A DNA stretch of 64,000 nt from Legionella saoudiensis (GTDB taxonomy: Bacteria > Pseudomonadota > Gammaproteobacteria > Legionellales > Legionellaceae): NCBI RefSeq assembly GCF_001465875.1, contig NZ_LN901324.1, positions 248,001 to 312,000 of the forward strand, given 5' to 3'. A program made the position numbers and the translations under genes. The first letter of the stretch is position 1, and each line of letters begins with the position of its first letter. A model generated the notes under the pieces. That model was given only the letters and a program-made list of their open reading frames with translations. It was not told the DNA's origin and ran no database searches. This document shows positions 17,974-27,759 of the stretch, one piece after another.

Positions 17974-18417
17974 ATGGCTGACTTAATTCACAGTGTCTTG
18001 CCTGTGCCTCGACGCGAAATTGCTTACATCCATCCTAATGAATCAATAAGAAAATGCGTTGATTTGATGAACTCTTTGGATATTGGTGCCTTAGTTGTGG
18101 TGGATGAGGATAAAAAGTTAATTGGCATTGTAAGTGAGCGTGACATCGTTCGCTCCTGTTTACATAAGTGTGTGAATATGGATACAGGGAAGGTAGCTGA
18201 TGTTGTTTATAAAAATGTTACCATTCTAAGTCCTAACGATGTCGTTGAAAAGGCAATGCAAGCGATGACTACCACGAAGCGTAGGCACATTTTAATTCGT
18301 GATGATGAGGAAAATGATTTTATCGCCATCATTTCGATAGGTGATTTGCTCTACCATATCCTTGAAGATAAATCGCGAATTATAGAGCACTTAGAAAATT
18401 ACATTCATACCTATTAA
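17974..18417 (+). CDS. Two-CBS-domain protein
   Basis: 147 residues. The ATG at 17974 is preferred because GGAG lies six bases upstream; the ATG at 17962 overlaps that site. The whole protein is a CBS pair: first CBS about 10-65 (NSLDIGALVVVDEDKKLIG, then GIVSERDIVR), second about 75-135. Such pairs sense adenine nucleotides; no partner domain is present, so its output is unknown. Transcribed alone. Confidence 0.88.
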   Translation: MADLIHSVLPVPRREIAYIHPNESIRKCVDLMNSLDIGALVVVDEDKKLIGIVSERDIVRSCLHKCVNMDTGKVADVVYKNVTILSPNDVVEKAMQAMTTTKRRHILIRDDEENDFIAIISIGDLLYHILEDKSRIIEHLENYIHTY

Positions 18418-18468
18418 CAGGATAATGATGAATGCTATAGTATTGTTTTCAATATAAGTTTGCATCTT

Positions 18469-19629
18469 ATGAAAACAGCATTTAAATTATTTTGGGTAAT
18501 TTTTTTATTGAGCTTTAATTTATGGGCAGGCGATGTGCCTTCATCCTGGTACACGCAGGATGCGAATAAGAAGGTAACGCTCAATGTAGAGTTATTTCTT
18601 TCCTCCACCTGCCCGCATTGCCATAAAGCAGATGAGTTTTTTAGCTCGCTTACTAAAACAACACCTTACTTGCATGTACAACGTAATATCATTAATGAAG
18701 ATAAGAATGCATTAATTCATTTTAATCAATTACTAAGCGAACAGCATATGGACGATTTTGCTGTTCCATCGATTTATTTTTGTGGTTCCCGTTGGTTAGG
18801 TTTTGCTTCCGCTGAAACAACGGGTAAAGATTTATTGCATGCTATTAATTATTGTAAGCAGCAAATTGAAAAAGATGGAGCATTAACTCCTGCAACCATT
18901 GATACATTACGTCATTGGGCTAATGCTAATAAATTTGATTCAGGAATGGTAGAAAACCCTACAACATTTAGCTACATCGTTACTATTGCAATTACCGATG
19001 CCTTTTCGCCTTGTGCATTTTTCTGTTTTGCCGGCTTTTTGGCATTTTTATTTCTAAGCGAGAACCATAAAACACGTATTAGCGCCAGTTTATTATTTAT
19101 TTGCGGGATGGTAATTACCCATTACTGGCAACAAGCACATACCAGTACTTTTTATGAGGTATTACCCTGGCTACGAGTACCGGCAATTATTTTAGGCGTT
19201 GCGGCAGTATACTTTGTAGTTCAGCATTATAAAAAACAATCCACTCGTTGTTGGCTATTATCCCTGGCATTTTTATTTGGCTTTATGGTCACTGCCTATC
19301 AACAAACATGCGTCATGAATTGGTCTTACATCTTTGAGCAATGGCTAAATAACCAGCATGTATCCTATATTCAAGCAGGGTTTTATCAATTGCTATACCA
19401 GGCTTTATATATACTGCCTTTAGTGATTATTCTGATTTTTTATTTAATGTTACTTAAAGTGAAGCGATTTGCCGCAATGCAACCACGGTTAGTTCCTATA
19501 GGATTGCTTTATATCTTAGCTATTGCTGCGTGTTTAATCGCCTATCCTTTTTTATTAGTTAATTTAACGGTATCGGTATTTACAATCCTTATCTTGGCTG
19601 TTTGTGGGCGTTTTGTAAATTTGACTTGA
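18469..19629 (+). CDS. Thioredoxin-like domain fused to a polytopic membrane domain
   Basis: 386 residues from the ATG at 18469 (a TTG three codons earlier is also in frame). A signal peptide (about 1-20, FNLWAGD) leads into a thioredoxin/glutaredoxin-like domain with CPHC (Cys48, Cys51). From about residue 165 there are seven or so membrane helices, the first with TDAFSPCAFFCFAGFLAF, which resembles the DsbD/CcdA cysteine-bearing helix. It likely moves thiol electrons across the inner membrane or handles periplasmic disulfides. The fold order (Trx first, membrane domain second) differs from DsbD, whose Trx domain is last. Confidence 0.72.
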   Translation: MKTAFKLFWVIFLLSFNLWAGDVPSSWYTQDANKKVTLNVELFLSSTCPHCHKADEFFSSLTKTTPYLHVQRNIINEDKNALIHFNQLLSEQHMDDFAVPSIYFCGSRWLGFASAETTGKDLLHAINYCKQQIEKDGALTPATIDTLRHWANANKFDSGMVENPTTFSYIVTIAITDAFSPCAFFCFAGFLAFLFLSENHKTRISASLLFICGMVITHYWQQAHTSTFYEVLPWLRVPAIILGVAAVYFVVQHYKKQSTRCWLLSLAFLFGFMVTAYQQTCVMNWSYIFEQWLNNQHVSYIQAGFYQLLYQALYILPLVIILIFYLMLLKVKRFAAMQPRLVPIGLLYILAIAACLIAYPFLLVNLTVSVFTILILAVCGRFVNLT

Positions 19630-19682
19630 TCTTGAACTTATGATTTGGGATCATCGTTATTCTTTGTTTTTCAGGTGCTAAC

Positions 19683-20672
19683 ATGAGTAAGCTCATTGAT
19701 ATTCCCGTAGTTGTTGAAAGCGGACATAAATACAAGACTTCTAATGGCATTACAGCAATTAAAGATGGGGTAAAATCAACCGGACATGTTCATGAGCGCA
19801 TGCCAAAACCTAAATGGTTACGTATTGTCAACCAAACTACTCCTGCTTACAGCCAGGTAAAAGAACAGGTACAAAAGCATCGTTTGGCTACTGTCTGCGA
19901 AGAGGCCAAATGCCCTAATATTTCTGAATGTTGGTCGCATGGCACGGCAACGATTATGTTAATGGGGGCTGTATGTACCCGGGCTTGTCGTTTTTGTTCG
20001 GTGGATACTGGGAATCCTCACGGCTGGCTTGATGCGGAAGAGCCAGAAAATACTGCCAATACCGTAGTTTTAATGGATTTGGATTATGTCGTTTTAACTT
20101 CGGTAAACCGCGATGATTTAGCAGATGGTGGGGCAAATCATTATGCAAAAACAATTCAGGCAATTAAACGCCGTTCTCCGAAAACTAAGGTTGAGGCCTT
20201 AACTCCTGATTTTCAGGGGGTTGAGCGTGATGTTGCTATATTGCTTGATAGTGGAGTAGATGTGTTTGCACAAAACGTGGAAACAGTAGAGCGTTTAACT
20301 CATCCTGTGCGCGATAACCGTGCAGGTTATCTGCAAACTTTAAATGTATTATCTTTTGCTAAACGCTATCGCCCTGATGTTTTGACTAAAACGAGCTTAA
20401 TGTTGGGGTTAGGTGAGACTGATGAAGAAATTATCCAAACGATGGATGATTTACGAGCTCATAATGTAGACATTTTGACTTTAGGTCAGTATTTACAGCC
20501 AACAAAAAATCATTTACCAATTCAGCGCTATGTAACACCGGAAACTTTTGCCGAATTAAGACAAATTGGCTTGCAAAAGGGGTTCTTTGAAGTTGCTTCT
20601 GGGCCATTGGTTCGCTCCAGTTATCGTGCGGATAGGGTATTTAAGCGAGATAATTTAGGATTGGAATTATAA
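19683..20672 (+). CDS. lipA: Lipoyl synthase
   Basis: 329 residues. The first cluster motif is [12 protein letters not shown], the radical-SAM motif CTRACRFC, and the C-terminal serine ligand block is RSSYRAD; all are present. It inserts two sulfurs into octanoyl groups on the lipoyl domains of 2-oxoacid dehydrogenases. The usual partner lipB is not adjacent. Confidence 0.97.
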   Translation: MSKLIDIPVVVESGHKYKTSNGITAIKDGVKSTGHVHERMPKPKWLRIVNQTTPAYSQVKEQVQKHRLATVCEEAKCPNISECWSHGTATIMLMGAVCTRACRFCSVDTGNPHGWLDAEEPENTANTVVLMDLDYVVLTSVNRDDLADGGANHYAKTIQAIKRRSPKTKVEALTPDFQGVERDVAILLDSGVDVFAQNVETVERLTHPVRDNRAGYLQTLNVLSFAKRYRPDVLTKTSLMLGLGETDEEIIQTMDDLRAHNVDILTLGQYLQPTKNHLPIQRYVTPETFAELRQIGLQKGFFEVASGPLVRSSYRADRVFKRDNLGLEL

Positions 20673-20695
20673 ATCTTCTGATTGTTTAAGCCTTA

Positions 20696-20716
20696 GGTTG
20701 GACTCACAGTCCAGCC
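20696..20716 (+). terminator. Hairpin after lipA
   Basis: Stem GGTTGGACT/AGTCCAGCC with a three-base loop; no strong T-run follows, so termination may be weak. Confidence 0.5.
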
Positions 20717-20754
20717 CAAAATGGTTTATTAACATCAAAAAATAAATTCGGTTA

Positions 20755-20831
20755 TTGCGAATGAAGTGAAGCAAGCCAGAGTTCTGTGCTCTGAACTCCT
20801 AGCTTGCTTCGCCACTACGTTTCCTGCAATG
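20755..20831. repeat. Imperfect palindromic intergenic repeat (GAAGCAA family)
   Basis: Left arm ATTGCGAATGAAGTGAAGCA pairs with the right arm ending CCTGCAAT; an inner AGTTC/GAACT stem sits in the loop. Between the convergent lipA and POT transporter genes. Confidence 0.65.
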
Positions 20832-20866
20832 ACAGTTTGCTCATTTTTAAGTTGGTGATAACCTGA

Positions 20867-22369
20867 TTACACCAAAACAACACCACGTTTTTTCATTAAC
20901 TTTTGTAAACAATAAGCAGCCAGATACATAAAAAAACCTAATATAATGGCGCTAACACCTAAACTAAGGTAATACTCCTTATAATAAGGCAGACTTTCCA
21001 CTGGCGAATTAATCGTTACGGGGATTGCTACCCAACCTGCAAGCCGGCCAGATATAGCATGAGCAAGTGAGCTTGCTAGATACCAAACTCCCATAGCAAA
21101 TGCGATGGATTTTTGATCACAATACAAACCAATCATACTTAAACCAATAGCACTCACCCATAATTCAGCGATAGAAATTAAAATATAGGTTAAGGCAATA
21201 TAATTCCCGTTAACTATCCCATTTACTGCTTGATGCGTCGCAAAAGTCAATACCAGTAAGGCAAGTCCGGAGAGAAAAACACCAGCGGCGAACTGGTAGG
21301 GAATAGTAAATTTGGGTACCATCTGATAGAAGCGAGGAAGTTGGCTGCCAATTGCTAAAATTAGTAGAGGATTTAATATTTGATAATGAGCTGGTGATAC
21401 GCTAATACCCCATAGATTATGATCTGAGTTATTTTGCGCAAAAAGAATGAGGGTACTATTCATTTGATTATAAATAACGAAAAATACAATGGCCTCAACC
21501 ACCAATAAGATAGCAATCATCTGCTTATCACGAGTAGGACCAGAAAGGCTTATGGTTTTTTTCAAAAACCATAATATGCCCATGCTGCTACCCACTGCGA
21601 TAAACGTACTGGCAATATAAACATGTGAAAAAGCATAGAGGGTTAATAAGTAGATAACTGCGATATAGGCAATAAGGCGAAATATTCCCGAGCGTGAAAA
21701 TTTAGATAAGTCTTTTCCCCAAATCACATTGTCATAAATAAAATAGCGATTGGCAAAGTTTAAGGCGGCGATGGATTTTCCAATAAAGGCAATGGTTAAA
21801 ATAGAAAGAGGGCCAAAACGACTTTCTAGTAATACAGGCGCAATTAAGGTAGCGAGAAGGGCGCCCACGTTAATGGCAATATAGTAGTAGGTCATGGCCG
21901 ATTTGGCTTTAATGGCATCATCAGCATAAATATGGGAAACCATACTCGATGAGGTCCCCATTAATAAAGAGTTTGTTGCAGGAATGAATGCATAGGCAGC
22001 AATAAATAATTGATCCCCTAAGGTGTTTACTGTATAGCCACTAAGCATCATGAGTAAATACGCAAAGGCTAACATGACACTCCCAAGGAGTATCGAACGC
22101 CTTACACCGACAACGGTATCTGCCATATATCCGCCTAACATCGGCATTAAATAACCTGCAGCATGAGCAACCCCAATAAAGGCATATGCTTTAGCCTGGC
22201 TATAGCCTAGTCCTTTAGCCAGTAAAGGGCGTGTTAAAAATAAAATTAAAATGGTATTAAGTGCATAAACAGAAAATTGGCTCCAAAAGGTGATGAATAC
22301 GATATTACTGGCTTGCTTTTGCCGAAGATCTAATTCAGGTAAGCAGTTTTTTACTTCTTGAGAAATCAT
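20867..22369 (-). CDS. POT/PTR-family proton-dependent oligopeptide transporter
   Basis: About 500 residues with 12-14 membrane helices. The N-terminal block FITFWSQFSVYALNTILILF and the motif GYLMPMLGGYMAD (about 80-92) are those of POT di-/tripeptide symporters. The start at 22369 is preferred because AGGTGG lies upstream; an ATG ten codons earlier (22399) is the alternative. Legionella feeds on amino acids and peptides, which fits. Substrate is not readable from the sequence. Confidence 0.85.
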   Translation of the reverse strand: MISQEVKNCLPELDLRQKQASNIVFITFWSQFSVYALNTILILFLTRPLLAKGLGYSQAKAYAFIGVAHAAGYLMPMLGGYMADTVVGVRRSILLGSVMLAFAYLLMMLSGYTVNTLGDQLFIAAYAFIPATNSLLMGTSSSMVSHIYADDAIKAKSAMTYYYIAINVGALLATLIAPVLLESRFGPLSILTIAFIGKSIAALNFANRYFIYDNVIWGKDLSKFSRSGIFRLIAYIAVIYLLTLYAFSHVYIASTFIAVGSSMGILWFLKKTISLSGPTRDKQMIAILLVVEAIVFFVIYNQMNSTLILFAQNNSDHNLWGISVSPAHYQILNPLLILAIGSQLPRFYQMVPKFTIPYQFAAGVFLSGLALLVLTFATHQAVNGIVNGNYIALTYILISIAELWVSAIGLSMIGLYCDQKSIAFAMGVWYLASSLAHAISGRLAGWVAIPVTINSPVESLPYYKEYYLSLGVSAIILGFFMYLAAYCLQKLMKKRGVVLV

Positions 22370-22536
22370 TTCCCACCTCATCATTTGATAATTAATCATA
22401 TATCGTAAAATACAGACAATAAGGTTACGTCATCCTTGCTAACTTAGTATCGTTCCTGCGTGTGAAATTAAAGCTGTCGTTCATTGCTTCGCAATAACTG
22501 AATGTACTTACGCGAACAGATACTAAATTCAGATTA

Positions 22537-23355
22537 TCACTTCTTGGCAAGAACTACATCTATTATATGGGTATCATGATAGGGAAAGGTGAATATTTTA
22601 CTAAAAAGCCGCTTAAGTCGCTGAAGTAGGAAGTTTTTAGGCAACATACGAATGGATAAACTATTTAAAAACCAAGTTCCTTCTATACCGAAAAGAGCCA
22701 GTTCATCAATATTATTCAAGGTAATAGGAATTTCTAAACGCTTATGATCAATAACTTCAAATTGATGCTCTTTAAAAGCCAACATTAATTCATCATTGTT
22801 TGCTGCAACAGTAGTGTTTTTTACAATGGATTTATAGTAGTGGCCAACCACACTACTTAAAATGGTATCTTGTGAAATAAACTCCGCTAATTGTTGTTGC
22901 GCTACGGGAAAAGAATCATAAGTTGTGGTGATCATGGAAAAATGACCATTGGCACGAGTCAGCATTTTAGCTTCATTAAACAAAATATTAATGGGAATAT
23001 AGGCATTAATAAAATGAGCCAAAATCAGATCTTGGCTGTGTGCAGGCAAGAATTTACTTGCATGCGCTGCACTGCATTCAATGGTAACCAAGGGCAGTAT
23101 TTCTTTGGCGCGCCGCAACATTTCTGAAGAAACATCAATGCCGGTAAACTCTGCCATAGGCATTGCATGTTGTAGTTTTTTTAAAAATGCGCCATCACCA
23201 ACTCCCAGATCCAAAACTTTATAATGAGGTTTCATTCCCAAATAAAATTTTTGCATCTGCTCTATGGCTACTTGATGACTCTTGCTAATAGCTCCGAAGC
23301 GATTAGCAGTAGCATAATTTTCAGCGATTTCGTTATACATGGCCTTCAAGGACAT
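22537..23355 (-). CDS. Class I SAM-dependent methyltransferase
   Basis: About 272 residues. Motif I VLDLGVGDGAFL (about 66-77), the acidic motif II FTGIDVSSEMLRRA and motif III/IV (LILAHFINAY) define a Rossmann-fold methyltransferase. The C-terminal 100 residues are unassigned and probably set the substrate, which I cannot name. Start: ATG at 23355, seven bases after GGA; a TTG at 23367 and an ATG at 23340 are alternatives. Likely transcribed alone; its stop precedes a degenerate repeat region. Confidence 0.8.
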   Translation of the reverse strand: MSLKAMYNEIAENYATANRFGAISKSHQVAIEQMQKFYLGMKPHYKVLDLGVGDGAFLKKLQHAMPMAEFTGIDVSSEMLRRAKEILPLVTIECSAAHASKFLPAHSQDLILAHFINAYIPINILFNEAKMLTRANGHFSMITTTYDSFPVAQQQLAEFISQDTILSSVVGHYYKSIVKNTTVAANNDELMLAFKEHQFEVIDHKRLEIPITLNNIDELALFGIEGTWFLNSLSIRMLPKNFLLQRLKRLFSKIFTFPYHDTHIIDVVLAKK

Positions 23356-23524
23356 GCAAAGTTCCAAGTTTAAAAATGAGTTTGGTAAGTATATCCCTAA
23401 ATTGGGGAGTTTTGCGACTGCTGTGCGATGAAAAAATTATTGTTATTTTTCTTGTAATTATTTGTGAGAGTGGTATAGAGTGTGCGGTTGCGGTTAAGTC
23501 CATTATTTTATGGTAGGATAAATT

Positions 23525-24481
23525 ATGTCTAAGATATTAGTTACTGGTGCCACTGGCTTTGTTGGAAAACGCTTAGTGCCAGCGCTTATTTCTGCTGGGC
23601 ATGAAGTGCGTTGCGCTGTATCCAAAAAAGTTGATTGGTTAAGAACTGAACAAGTAGTTGTTAATAAATTAGAAAATAATCCTGACTGGAGTGAGGCTCT
23701 TGCCGGTATTGACGTAGTAATTCATCTTGCCGCTCGGGTGCATGTGATGAAAGAAACATCCGCTTCAGCCATGGATGATTATTGCAAAATTAATAGTATT
23801 GCTACAAGAGATCTGGCCAATCAGGCGGTGCAGCATCGAGTGCGGCGTTTTGTTTTTTTAAGCTCCATTAAAGTAAATGGAGAGTTTACCTTAAAAAATA
23901 CACCATTCACTGAGGAGAGCATGGCTCAACCTGAAGATCCCTATGGACAAAGCAAGCTGCAGGCAGAACAATATTTGCAAGAGATTAGTCAAGGCACTGG
24001 TTTAGAAGTAGTTATTGTTAGACCTCCGCTAATTTATGGACCAGAAGTGAAGGCTAATTTTTTAAAAATGCTGCACCTGGTGCGCAAGGGACTTCCATTA
24101 CCTTTTGGCCGGGTGAAAAATAGTCGTAGTTTGGTTTATATAGAGAATTTGGTGTCTGCATTATGTACTGTAGCTACTCATCCTAATGCTGCCAACCAAA
24201 CTTATTTAGTAGCAGATGATGATGCCTTGTCGCTAACCCAAATGATGAGTACCTTAGGTAAGGAAATGGGTAAAGCATCAAGATTAATACCTGTCCCTGT
24301 AGGTTTAATGTCATTTACATTTGCCTTGCTTGGCAAGAAAAATATTAATACGCGCTTATTTGGCTCGTTAGAAGTAAGTAATAAAAAAATAAAATCGCAA
24401 TTGAATTGGGTACCTCCAGTAGCTGCTACTGAAGGATTAAGAGAAACTGTAAAATGGTATCAATGTGAATTCGGCGCTTAG
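23525..24481 (+). CDS. NAD-dependent sugar-nucleotide epimerase (WbpV-like)
   Basis: 318 residues, extended short-chain dehydrogenase fold: NAD loop GATGFVGKRL (7-16), catalytic Ser in FLSSIKVNGE and the YxxxK pair in DPYGQSKLQAE. It resembles the 4-epimerase/reductases that act with WbpL- and WbpM-type enzymes in making UDP-linked deoxy-amino sugars for O-antigen. It overlaps the following glycosyltransferase gene by 17 bases. Exact substrate is inference. Confidence 0.85.
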   Translation: MSKILVTGATGFVGKRLVPALISAGHEVRCAVSKKVDWLRTEQVVVNKLENNPDWSEALAGIDVVIHLAARVHVMKETSASAMDDYCKINSIATRDLANQAVQHRVRRFVFLSSIKVNGEFTLKNTPFTEESMAQPEDPYGQSKLQAEQYLQEISQGTGLEVVIVRPPLIYGPEVKANFLKMLHLVRKGLPLPFGRVKNSRSLVYIENLVSALCTVATHPNAANQTYLVADDDALSLTQMMSTLGKEMGKASRLIPVPVGLMSFTFALLGKKNINTRLFGSLEVSNKKIKSQLNWVPPVAATEGLRETVKWYQCEFGA

Positions 24482-25487
24482 TATCTTTTTTTTAGTATGT
24501 TCTATAGTTTTAACGAAAGTATTCTGCCGTATGGCCCAGGGTACTCGGTTAATGGACAAGCCTAATAATCGCTCCATGCACTCCAAACCTACGGTTAGAG
24601 GCGGGGGGCTAATATTTATTGGGTTATCACTTATATCTATACCTGTTCTTTGTTATTTGACCCAGACTCCATTTCATGAGCAAGTGATTTTTATGCTGAG
24701 CATTTTTATGATTGCAGCAGTGAGTTTTGGCGATGATTTATTTAATTTATCAGTAAAGCCACGTTTTCTGGTTCAATGCGTTGCCGCAGGCCTTGTGGCA
24801 TGGTTTATGAAACCGGAACAATTGGATTTTGGCTTTTTTACAATGTCCTATTCCTTACTCATTATTCCTTTGGTTTTTTTCTTCGTTCTTTGGTCAATTA
24901 ATCATTTTAATTTTATGGATGGTCTTGATGGGTTTTGTGCCTCGCAAGCCTTATTCTTATGTGCTTCCTACGCTCTGTTATTTGCCTTACATGGTGCTTC
25001 ATTCTATCAGGGATTCTGTTTAGTTTTAGCTGCAGGTCTTGTGGGATTTTTGATGTTTAATTTTCCTCCAGCCAAGTTATTTATGGGCGATGTTGGAAGT
25101 GCAACTTTAGGTTTAATCAGCTTTTGTATCGCGCTTATTGGGCAGCAAAAATTTCAAATTCCTATTTTGTTCTGGTTTATGCTTAACTGTCTCTTTCTTT
25201 TTGATGCTACATTGACGTTGATTCGACGCATGATTCGCAAAGAAAAATGGTCAGCGCCGCATAGAAAACATGCTTATCAACGATTACGACAATCAGGTAT
25301 TACGGTTCCGGTTATTTTGTTAGGACAATTGGTTTTAAACAGTACCTTTTTTATTTTAGTTATTCTGCTTAATATGGACATATTTATGCCCTTTTATGTT
25401 ATATTACTCCAGGTAGGTCTTGTTGTACTTGTTTATTGCTTAATTGAAAAAATTTTTCCTATGTTTTGTTCTGAGTTTAGCTCTTGA
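24465..25487 (+). CDS. Undecaprenyl-phosphate sugar-1-P transferase (MraY/WecA family, WbpL-like)
   Basis: 340 residues with a GTG start inside the epimerase gene. About ten membrane helices carry the family motifs: GDDLFNLSVKPRFLVQ (Asp pair), NFMDGLDG, FMGDVGSATLG and the C-terminal PHRKHAYQRL. It links a UDP-N-acetyl amino sugar to undecaprenyl phosphate, the first step in O-antigen or capsule assembly. The coupling with the epimerase repeats the WbpV-WbpL arrangement of Pseudomonas; the matching WbpM-type dehydratase is at 53586. Confidence 0.9.
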   Translation: MNSALSIFFLVCSIVLTKVFCRMAQGTRLMDKPNNRSMHSKPTVRGGGLIFIGLSLISIPVLCYLTQTPFHEQVIFMLSIFMIAAVSFGDDLFNLSVKPRFLVQCVAAGLVAWFMKPEQLDFGFFTMSYSLLIIPLVFFFVLWSINHFNFMDGLDGFCASQALFLCASYALLFALHGASFYQGFCLVLAAGLVGFLMFNFPPAKLFMGDVGSATLGLISFCIALIGQQKFQIPILFWFMLNCLFLFDATLTLIRRMIRKEKWSAPHRKHAYQRLRQSGITVPVILLGQLVLNSTFFILVILLNMDIFMPFYVILLQVGLVVLVYCLIEKIFPMFCSEFSS

Positions 25488-25686
25488 ATTTATTGAAAAA
25501 TTCCAATTTTCTATTTATAAAGTAAGATGGATTAAAGCTTTCCTTAATACTTTGTTAATAATAAAGGTGTACAATAATAGCCGTGAATTAAATATTGCTT
25601 TGTTTTAAGTTATCTTGTAGTTGCAGAGAACAACCATGGATGTACTATGGAGAAGCGAGCGACTACTTTGTTAGGGAGATTTTGTT

Positions 25687-25881
25687 ATGTTGATTTTGAC
25701 TCGTCGCATTGGCGAAACACTAATTATCGGTGATGACGTTAATATTACTGTTTTAGGTGTAAAAGGTAACCAAGTTCGTTTAGGTATCAATGCACCCAAA
25801 GATGTATCTGTACACCGCGAAGAAATTTATTTACGTATACAACAAGAAAAACAATCAGACGATTCTGAAACAACGGTATAA
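25687..25881 (+). CDS. csrA: Carbon storage regulator CsrA
   Basis: 64 residues; starts [18 protein letters not shown], the canonical CsrA, with the RNA-binding residues of strand 1 (Leu4, Arg6, Arg7) and the C-terminal VHREEIY (Arg44 in the family). It holds Legionella in the replicative phase by blocking translation of transmission genes. The leader has ATGGA at about 25636 and 25647 and AGGGAGA over the ribosome site, so self-binding is plausible. Legionella genomes carry several csrA paralogs; this one is nearest the housekeeping form. Confidence 0.95.
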   Translation: MLILTRRIGETLIIGDDVNITVLGVKGNQVRLGINAPKDVSVHREEIYLRIQQEKQSDDSETTV

Positions 25882-25905
25882 ATTGATTTCCTCGCAGTCA
25901 TCCAG

Positions 25906-25931
25906 TTCCGAGCGCCTAAAAATGCTCGGGA
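25906..25931. terminator. Hairpin between csrA and birA
   Basis: Stem TTCCGAGC/GCTCGGGA (CCGAGC/GCTCGG perfect) with a 10-base loop between convergent genes; no T-run. Confidence 0.55.
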
Positions 25932-25945
25932 CGAACCTTAAATAT

Positions 25946-26935
25946 TCACTCCCTTCGTTGTAATGTAGTATCTCCTGATGAAAGCAGATGTTTTACACCA
26001 AACTTATCTTCTATTATGAGTTGTCCCATAGAATTAATTCCGCAGGCCTTGCCAGCTAATACACCGTGTGCTTGGGTAATTTGAATGTCTTTGTTTGCCA
26101 AGTAATCAGACTGGTTCCATTCATTCATAAAGGCATTTAAGTCAGTTTGAATGAATTTATTGAGATAGCATTCTAAATTCTTAATAAGAGAGGCGATTAG
26201 GATATTGCGATCAAAATAGCGCTGGGTCATTTCATAAAGAGAGCACCAGGGTTTATCAGGAAGATGATGTTTTTCTGTGTCAGTGTTTACATTCAAACCA
26301 ATGCCAATAATGACCTGAGCACTTCCATTGGACTCAGCCAAAATTTCAATTAAACTACCACAAAGCTTCTTATCCGCCCAATAAAGATCATTAGGCCATT
26401 TAATTTTCACATCAGTAGCTAAGTTAAATTCATTTAAACTGTTTCGTATTGCTAAGCTGGTAATTAAGCTTAAACCTGAGAGCTTACTTAGGTCATAGTT
26501 CAAATTCCAACGGCTTGAGCAATAAATATTTTCGCCAAAAGGGGAATGCCATTGTCTCCCAAAACGTCCTCTACCCTGAGTCTGAATTTCTGCACAGCAA
26601 ATTTCAGGTTGATTGCTCGGTGCTAAATCTTTTAGGAAACGATTTGTGGAATCAACAGAAGTAAATAAATGTATTTTAAACGGACTTGCACTATGTCTTG
26701 CTTGCAATTGTTGGGTAATGGATTGCTCGTTAAGTAAAATGAGTTGGTTTGAAAGCTGATAACCTTGTTGGGGAATACTCTTAATCGGAATACCAAAGTC
26801 AATCAGTTGCTTAATCTGTTTCCAAATAGCTGAGCGGGTAATACCTAATGCTTGCCCAAGAGCTGAACCACTGTGACAGGCGCCATCCCCTAAAATAGAT
26901 AATAAGGTGTTCTGTGCCGAAGTAAATTGTATCAT
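25946..26935 (-). CDS. birA: Biotin--protein ligase / biotin operon repressor BirA
   Basis: 329 residues. An N-terminal winged HTH (about 15-60, SGSALGQALGITRSAIWKQI) marks the bifunctional repressor type. The ligase domain has the biotinyl-AMP loop GRGRFGRQW (about 118-126) and KWPNDLYW; a C-terminal SH3-like domain ends it. It biotinylates the acetyl-CoA carboxylase carrier protein and may repress bio genes. It lies 4 bases downstream of the phosphopantetheinyl transferase, and both activate carrier proteins for fatty-acid synthesis. Confidence 0.95.
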   Translation of the reverse strand: MIQFTSAQNTLLSILGDGACHSGSALGQALGITRSAIWKQIKQLIDFGIPIKSIPQQGYQLSNQLILLNEQSITQQLQARHSASPFKIHLFTSVDSTNRFLKDLAPSNQPEICCAEIQTQGRGRFGRQWHSPFGENIYCSSRWNLNYDLSKLSGLSLITSLAIRNSLNEFNLATDVKIKWPNDLYWADKKLCGSLIEILAESNGSAQVIIGIGLNVNTDTEKHHLPDKPWCSLYEMTQRYFDRNILIASLIKNLECYLNKFIQTDLNAFMNEWNQSDYLANKDIQITQAHGVLAGKACGINSMGQLIIEDKFGVKHLLSSGDTTLQRRE

Positions 26936-26939
26936 ACAG

Positions 26940-27680
26940 CTAAAATCTCAGAGTTGTAGTATTAGGTTGGATCTGAATTATTCCGTGTCTGATTTCTCTA
27001 ACTGTGGGATGGTAACATAGAGCGCCACTATAACCCACTTCAGGCATGAAGGAACGTAATTGCCAAGTCATATTATTTAAGGGGTCATCCACTAATTGCT
27101 GAGTGGGGATAGATGTAGGTACATTAAAATCTTTGGTTGGATAGGCAAGCCCCAATCCACAAGCTTTAATAAAGGCTTCTTTTTGTGACCAAATATGGAA
27201 AAATACTGCAGGCTTCAATGCTCGGGGAACCTTACTAAACTCAGCAAGTTCCTGATCAGAAAATGAATTTTTCGCGATTCCCTCATATGGGCGAGCTGAA
27301 TATTTTTCAACATCAATACCCATAGGAAAGCCTTTTCCCACCGCGAGCATGGCTAAATCGGCAGTATGACTAAGATTAAATTGTAGGCGTGCCGAGTTAA
27401 TGACTTTAGGTTTACCATGGAAATTATATGAGAACTCCAAGCGCTCAGGGCTAGTATTCAAATAGCGGGCTAAAATAATTCTTAATGTTACTCGTCCAGT
27501 AGAAAAACGCCGTTGATGCTTGCTGAAATAAAAGCGAGCAGCGCGTGCCTGTTCTTCTTCATTCAATATTTGCGCTGCATTAGGTAGGTCTTCGGCTAAA
27601 GAAAATTGCCAAAGGTCAATTCGGTTTTCATGTAATATGCAATTATCCGTATCTAAATCGGCAAATCCTGTAGTAATCAT
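26940..27680 (-). CDS. 4'-phosphopantetheinyl transferase, Sfp/AcpT type
   Basis: 246 residues. The Mg-binding and catalytic motifs are GIDVEKY (about 116-122) and WSQKEAFIKACG (about 164-175). It moves phosphopantetheine from CoA to a carrier-protein serine. The full-length two-lobe form suits polyketide or non-ribosomal carriers and acyl carriers. It is upstream of birA in one operon and divergent from accA, so the locus groups carrier-protein activation with acetyl-CoA carboxylase. Confidence 0.9.
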   Translation of the reverse strand: MITTGFADLDTDNCILHENRIDLWQFSLAEDLPNAAQILNEEEQARAARFYFSKHQRRFSTGRVTLRIILARYLNTSPERLEFSYNFHGKPKVINSARLQFNLSHTADLAMLAVGKGFPMGIDVEKYSARPYEGIAKNSFSDQELAEFSKVPRALKPAVFFHIWSQKEAFIKACGLGLAYPTKDFNVPTSIPTQQLVDDPLNNMTWQLRSFMPEVGYSGALCYHPTVREIRHGIIQIQPNTTTLRF

Positions 27681-27759
27681 ATTTTTGTTGAATCTGGCAT
27701 CAATTAGTAATTATAGGTTATCATATACCATGATATTTTAATTTACCAAAGAGTATTGA

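Noticed and set aside
25687..25881. Island-type csrA paralog
   Set aside because: The protein is the full canonical form and lies among housekeeping genes, not in a type IV secretion island.
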